In this document: positions 7,529 through 10,334 of the stretch, in pieces
How the letters are laid out: each line of letters begins with the position of its first letter
Numbering within the stretch: the first letter of the stretch is position 1
Source of the DNA: Pseudomonadota bacterium
GTDB lineage: Bacteria; Pseudomonadota; Gammaproteobacteria; Enterobacterales; Enterobacteriaceae
Length of the DNA: 10,334 nucleotides
NCBI GenBank assembly: GCA_023425455.1
Contig: JAFACP010000400.1
Location: forward strand, 1-10,334
Direction: 5' to 3'
Translations under genes and position numbers: made by a program
The notes under the pieces: generated by a model
Told to the model about the DNA's origin: nothing
Database searches by the model: none
Seen by the model: the letters and a program-made list of their open reading frames with translations, nothing else

Positions 7529-7557
7529 TTTACATGCTAAATCTGATGTTCTTTAAT
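7529..7557 (+). promoter_or_regulatory. Predicted sigma70-type promoter of bcsEFG
   Basis: The -35 element TTTACA (7529-7534, 5 of 6) and the -10 element TTTAAT (7552-7557, 5 of 6) are 17 bp apart, a strong match to the sigma70 consensus. Transcription would start near 7564, giving a leader of about 69 nt before the bcsE GTG. Both elements share a base with elements of the divergent bcsR promoter. There is no TG extension in front of the -10. Confidence 0.55.
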
Positions 7558-7562
7558 TTCAA
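7534..7562 (-). promoter_or_regulatory. Predicted sigma70-type promoter of bcsRQABZC
   Basis: On the minus strand the -35 element TTGAAA (7557-7562, 5 of 6 to TTGACA) and the -10 element TAGCAT (7534-7539, 4 of 6 to TATAAT) are 17 bp apart, the ideal spacing. Transcription would start near 7527, giving a leader of about 67 nt before bcsR. The prediction is by eye. This is the best-spaced pair I found on this strand of the intergenic region. Confidence 0.5.
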
Positions 7563-7621
7563 TGTTAGGTTTATTTCTACGCTTTCGCTAGTAAACTGAG
7601 ATACAGATAAATTAGACGAAA

Positions 7622-7627
7622 AGAGGG
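7622..7627 (+). promoter_or_regulatory. Shine-Dalgarno of bcsE, deciding a GTG start
   Basis: AGAGGG sits 5 nt before the GTG at 7633-7635. There is no ATG, GTG or TTG in the bcsE frame between the in-frame stop TGA (7597-7599) and this GTG. The next in-frame ATG would cut away the conserved [13 protein letters not shown] segment. This makes GTG the start. Confidence 0.8.
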
Positions 7628-7632
7628 ACGCC

Positions 7633-9195
7633 GTGGACTCCATATTTTCTATTGGCATCGAGTCATTATGGGACGAATTGCGCCACATGCCAGTCGGAGG
7701 AGTCTGGTGGGTTAATACGGATCGCAATAATGACGCCATCAGCCTTGTAAATCAGACGATTGCCGCGCAGGAGAAGGACGCCCGCGTCGCGGTTATCACG
7801 ATGGGTGACGATCCGAAAAAAATCATCAGCCTCGCTGACGATCGGGGTCCGCAAACCGTTCGATTATTTTCCATGCCTGCTGAAGCGGATAGTCTATACT
7901 TTTTGACCCGCGATATTCAGTGCTCGGTTGATCCGGAACACTATTTAGTGATTCTCAAATGCTCAAATAATACGCTGCAAAATATTGCCGCAGAGAAACT
8001 GTTGCGCTGGCTGGAAAAAATCAATAAATGGGCAAAAAATCAGAACTGCACGGTATTGGTCATCAATCCGGGCAGTAATAACGACAAGTTATTTTCCCTT
8101 TTAATGACAGAATATCGCTCTCTTTTCGGTCTGGCGAGTATCCGCGACCAGGCCGACAGCTATCTTTACGATATTGCGTTCTGGTGTAATGAAAAAGGGG
8201 TGAGCGCCCGGCAGCAGCTTACGCTCAGACATCGTGATGGCGAATGGCATCTTACGCAGCAGGAAGAGACGGTGGTGCAGCCTCGCAGTGATGAAAAACG
8301 CATTCTCAGCCATCTTGCCGTATTAGAGGGTGCCCCAGCGCTTTCGGAAAACTGGTCGCTGTTCGACACCAACGACGCGCTATTCCATGAAGCCCGCACA
8401 ACCCAGGCGGCCACCATTGTCTTCTCGTTGATGCAGAATAACCAAATCGAAACCCTGGCCCGGCAAATTCATACCTTACGCCGCCAGCGCGGCAGCGCGT
8501 TAAAAATCGTCGTGCGTGAAAATAACACCAGCCTGCGCGCGACCGATGAGCGCTTATTGCTGGGCTGCGGCGCAAATATGATCGTTCCGTGGAATGCCCC
8601 GCTTTCCCGCTGTCTGACGCTTATCGAAAGTATTCAGGGCCAGCAGTTCAGCCGTCACGTCCCGGAGGACGTTGGCACGTTACTCTCGATGACGCAGCCC
8701 ATGAAACTGCGTGGGTATCAAAAATGGGATACCTTCTGCGATGCGGTCGGCAATATGATGAGCAACACCCTGCTGCCGGCAGACGGCAAAGGGGTGATGG
8801 TTGCCCTGCGGCCGGTACCGGGCATTCGCGTCGAACAGGCGCTGACCCTGTGCCGCCCTAATCGTACCGGGGATATCATGACCATCGGCGATAATCGGCT
8901 GGTGCTGTTTTTATCTTTCTGCCGGGTCAACGATCTTGATACCGCGCTTAACCATATTTTCCCTTTACCGGTCGGGGATATTTTCTCGAACCGTATGGTG
9001 TGGTTTGAAGATAATCTGATCGCCTCCGAGCTGCTGCAGATGCGCGCCCTCACCCCTGAGCAGTGGGCCAAACCGCTGCCAATGACCGGCGATATCAAAC
9101 CGATTCTCAATGCCACGCATGATGGACGTGTCTGGCGTCGGGTTCCTGAACCGCTGCGCTTATTACCCGAAAACGGAGAAACCGTCTCATCATGA
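7633..9195 (+). CDS. bcsE: BcsE, cyclic-di-GMP-binding cellulose regulator
   Basis: This cytoplasmic protein binds cyclic-di-GMP and enhances cellulose synthesis at the BcsA complex. It has 520 aa (E. coli 523), starting at a GTG with a good ribosome-binding site 5 nt upstream. In the family an N-terminal NTPase-like and receiver-like region precedes a degenerate GGDEF-type domain. The key feature of the latter, the RxxD (I-site) ligand motif, is present as RTGD at residues 411-414, matching R415 and onward in E. coli after the 4-residue N-terminal offset. The conserved blocks [35 protein letters not shown] and [18 protein letters not shown] are all found. About residues 45-160 differ more from E. 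coli, and their DNA is AT-rich (about 41% G+C at 7921-8100, against about 62% at 8821-8880). The stop overlaps the bcsF start (ATGA). BcsE leads the plus-strand arm. Confidence 0.97.
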   Translation: MDSIFSIGIESLWDELRHMPVGGVWWVNTDRNNDAISLVNQTIAAQEKDARVAVITMGDDPKKIISLADDRGPQTVRLFSMPAEADSLYFLTRDIQCSVDPEHYLVILKCSNNTLQNIAAEKLLRWLEKINKWAKNQNCTVLVINPGSNNDKLFSLLMTEYRSLFGLASIRDQADSYLYDIAFWCNEKGVSARQQLTLRHRDGEWHLTQQEETVVQPRSDEKRILSHLAVLEGAPALSENWSLFDTNDALFHEARTTQAATIVFSLMQNNQIETLARQIHTLRRQRGSALKIVVRENNTSLRATDERLLLGCGANMIVPWNAPLSRCLTLIESIQGQQFSRHVPEDVGTLLSMTQPMKLRGYQKWDTFCDAVGNMMSNTLLPADGKGVMVALRPVPGIRVEQALTLCRPNRTGDIMTIGDNRLVLFLSFCRVNDLDTALNHIFPLPVGDIFSNRMVWFEDNLIASELLQMRALTPEQWAKPLPMTGDIKPILNATHDGRVWRRVPEPLRLLPENGETVSS

Positions 9196-9386
9196 ATATC
9201 AGCGATATCATTCAACTGGTCGTACTCTGCGCGCTGATCTTTTTCCCGCTCGGCTACTATGCGCGTCATTCACTGCGCCGTATCCGCGATAACGCCAGAG
9301 TACTTTTTATGAAACCTCGCTACGTAAAACCAGCCGGAACACTGACACGGGCTCCGAACGTCAAGGCAAACCGAAAACATGACTAA
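9192..9386 (+). CDS. bcsF: BcsF, single-span membrane anchor for BcsE
   Basis: This is a 64-aa membrane peptide (E. coli 63 aa). Residues about 5-23 form one hydrophobic helix ([19 protein letters not shown]). A strongly basic cytoplasmic tail follows, with RHSLRRIRD and the conserved [11 protein letters not shown]. In E. coli BcsF recruits BcsE to the inner membrane, and with BcsG it belongs to the phosphoethanolamine-cellulose branch. The ATG overlaps the bcsE stop in ATGA, and its own stop lies inside the start of bcsG (8 nt overlap), so the three genes should be translationally coupled. The tail after RAPNV is less conserved and ends KANRKHD. Confidence 0.93.
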   Translation: MNISDIIQLVVLCALIFFPLGYYARHSLRRIRDNARVLFMKPRYVKPAGTLTRAPNVKANRKHD

Positions 9387-10334
9387 CTCTACCTATACCA
9401 CTTCGGCACCCTCGCCGCTCTGGCAATACTGGCGCGGCCTTTCTGGCTGGAACTTCTACTTTCTGGTGAAGTTTGGTCTGCTATGGGCAGGCTATCTGAA
9501 TTTCCATCCTCTTCTTAACCTGGTGTTTATGGCATTCCTGCTGATGCCTGTCCCGAACCTGACCCTGCACCGCTTACGCCACTGGGTTGCCATTCCGGTT
9601 GGTTTTGCGCTGTTCTGGCATGACACCTGGCTGCCTGGGCCGGATAGCATCATGAGCCAGGGCTCGCAGGTCGCGGGCTTCAGCGCCGACTACATGCTGG
9701 ACCTGGTTGAACGCTTTATTAACTGGCAGATGATTGGCGCCGTGTTTGTGCTGCTGGTCGCCTGGCTGTTCCTCGCCCAGTGGATCCGCGTAACGGTCTT
9801 TGTCGTCGCCATCATGATCTGGCTGAACGTTCTGACAATCGCTGGCCCGGCCATCGCGCTGTGGCCTGCGCAAACTGCGACAACCGCCAGCGTCGCGAGC
9901 GGTGCAGCAACAGCAAACGCAGCAACGACGGGCGAAACGCCGGTGGTGGGAGATATCCCGGCGCAGACCTCGCCGCCAACGTCAACAAACCTTAATGCCT
10001 GGCTCTCCACGTTTTACACCTCAGAAGAGAAGCGTCAGACCAAATTCCCGGACGCGCTGCCAGCCGATGCCCAGCCGTTCGAATTGCTGGTGATCAATAT
10101 CTGCTCCCTCTCCTGGTCCGATGTGGATGCCGCTGGCCTGGCATCGCACCCGCTGTGGTCGCACTTCGACATCCAGTTTAAAGACTTTAACTCTGCCACC
10201 TCCTACAGCGGCCCGGCAGCCATTCGCCTGCTGCGCGCCAGCTGTGGTCAGTCGTCGCATAAAAACCTGTATCAGCCGGCAGGCAATCAGTGCTATCTGT
10301 TCGATAACCTGGCGAAACTGGGCTTTACCCAGCA
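9379..10334 (+). CDS. bcsG: BcsG, cellulose phosphoethanolamine transferase (N-terminal part)
   Basis: The first 318 codons are present; E. coli BcsG has 559 aa, so the gene runs off the right edge. BcsG is an inner-membrane enzyme of the alkaline-phosphatase/sulfatase superfamily with a zinc-dependent periplasmic domain. It transfers phosphoethanolamine from phosphatidylethanolamine onto cellulose. The N-terminal part has about five membrane segments (near 24-42, 43-58, 69-84, 116-135, 137-160). An Ala/Thr-rich linker (about 165-207) follows, then the start of the catalytic domain. The predicted nucleophile Ser277 in SYSGPAA corresponds to E. coli S278, and Cys242 in NICSLSW to C243. C267 or nearby cysteines in RLLRASCGQ also match the family. 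The remaining metal ligands lie outside the window. The ATG at 9379 overlaps the end of bcsF. Confidence 0.96.
   Translation, partial: MTNSTYTTSAPSPLWQYWRGLSGWNFYFLVKFGLLWAGYLNFHPLLNLVFMAFLLMPVPNLTLHRLRHWVAIPVGFALFWHDTWLPGPDSIMSQGSQVAGFSADYMLDLVERFINWQMIGAVFVLLVAWLFLAQWIRVTVFVVAIMIWLNVLTIAGPAIALWPAQTATTASVASGAATANAATTGETPVVGDIPAQTSPPTSTNLNAWLSTFYTSEEKRQTKFPDALPADAQPFELLVINICSLSWSDVDAAGLASHPLWSHFDIQFKDFNSATSYSGPAAIRLLRASCGQSSHKNLYQPAGNQCYLFDNLAKLGFTQ

Noticed and set aside
7460..7632. Cyclic-di-GMP riboswitch in the divergent leaders
   Set aside because: Each leader is only about 70 nt and shows no GEMM-like pair of helices. Cyclic-di-GMP control is already explained by the PilZ domain of BcsA and RTGD of BcsE.
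8718..9269. 183-codon minus-strand frame opposite the end of bcsE
   Set aside because: It is antisense to the conserved RTGD domain of BcsE, with Ser/Arg-rich composition typical of a shadow frame.

Overview
This window holds the core of an enterobacterial cellulose-synthesis (bcs) locus of the Escherichia coli/Salmonella type (often called type II). It is a known system, and I found no previously undescribed one. The proteins align closely, from memory, with E. coli BcsC, Z, B, A, Q, R, E, F and G. Gene order, lengths and the high G+C of most genes (about 62% in the stretches I counted) point to a member of the Enterobacteriaceae near Klebsiella, Enterobacter or Citrobacter. I cannot name the genus from the sequence alone.

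Layout: the minus strand, read right to left from about 7527, carries bcsR, bcsQ, bcsA, bcsB, bcsZ and the first 138 codons of bcsC, which runs off the left edge. These genes are tightly packed (11 nt gap, 4 nt overlap, 10 nt gap, 6 nt gap, 19 nt overlap), so they look like one operon. The plus strand, read from about 7564, carries bcsE, bcsF and the first 318 codons of bcsG, which runs off the right edge. Here the overlaps are 4 nt and 8 nt. A 173-bp intergenic region (7460-7632) separates the two arms. It contains a good sigma70-like promoter on each strand, and the core elements of the two interlock on the same 34 bp.

How the genes work together: BcsA is the inner-membrane glucosyltransferase and channel, switched on by cyclic-di-GMP through its PilZ domain. 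BcsB is its periplasmic partner. BcsZ is a periplasmic endoglucanase, and BcsC is the periplasmic TPR scaffold and outer-membrane exit pore. BcsR and BcsQ are small cytoplasmic partners of the synthase. BcsE is a second cyclic-di-GMP sensor held at the membrane by BcsF. BcsG transfers phosphoethanolamine onto the nascent cellulose. All catalytic and ligand motifs that fall inside the window are intact, and bcsQ lacks the early stop known from E. coli K-12. The organism is therefore predicted to make (phosphoethanolamine) cellulose, provided the unseen parts of bcsC and bcsG are also intact.

The points most worth a second look are the interlocked divergent promoters, a possible CsrA-type leader in front of bcsR, tiny ORFs that bridge gene junctions, and the GTG start of bcsE. 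I saw no tRNA, rRNA, mobile element, CRISPR array or rho-independent terminator. Both operons continue past the window edges.
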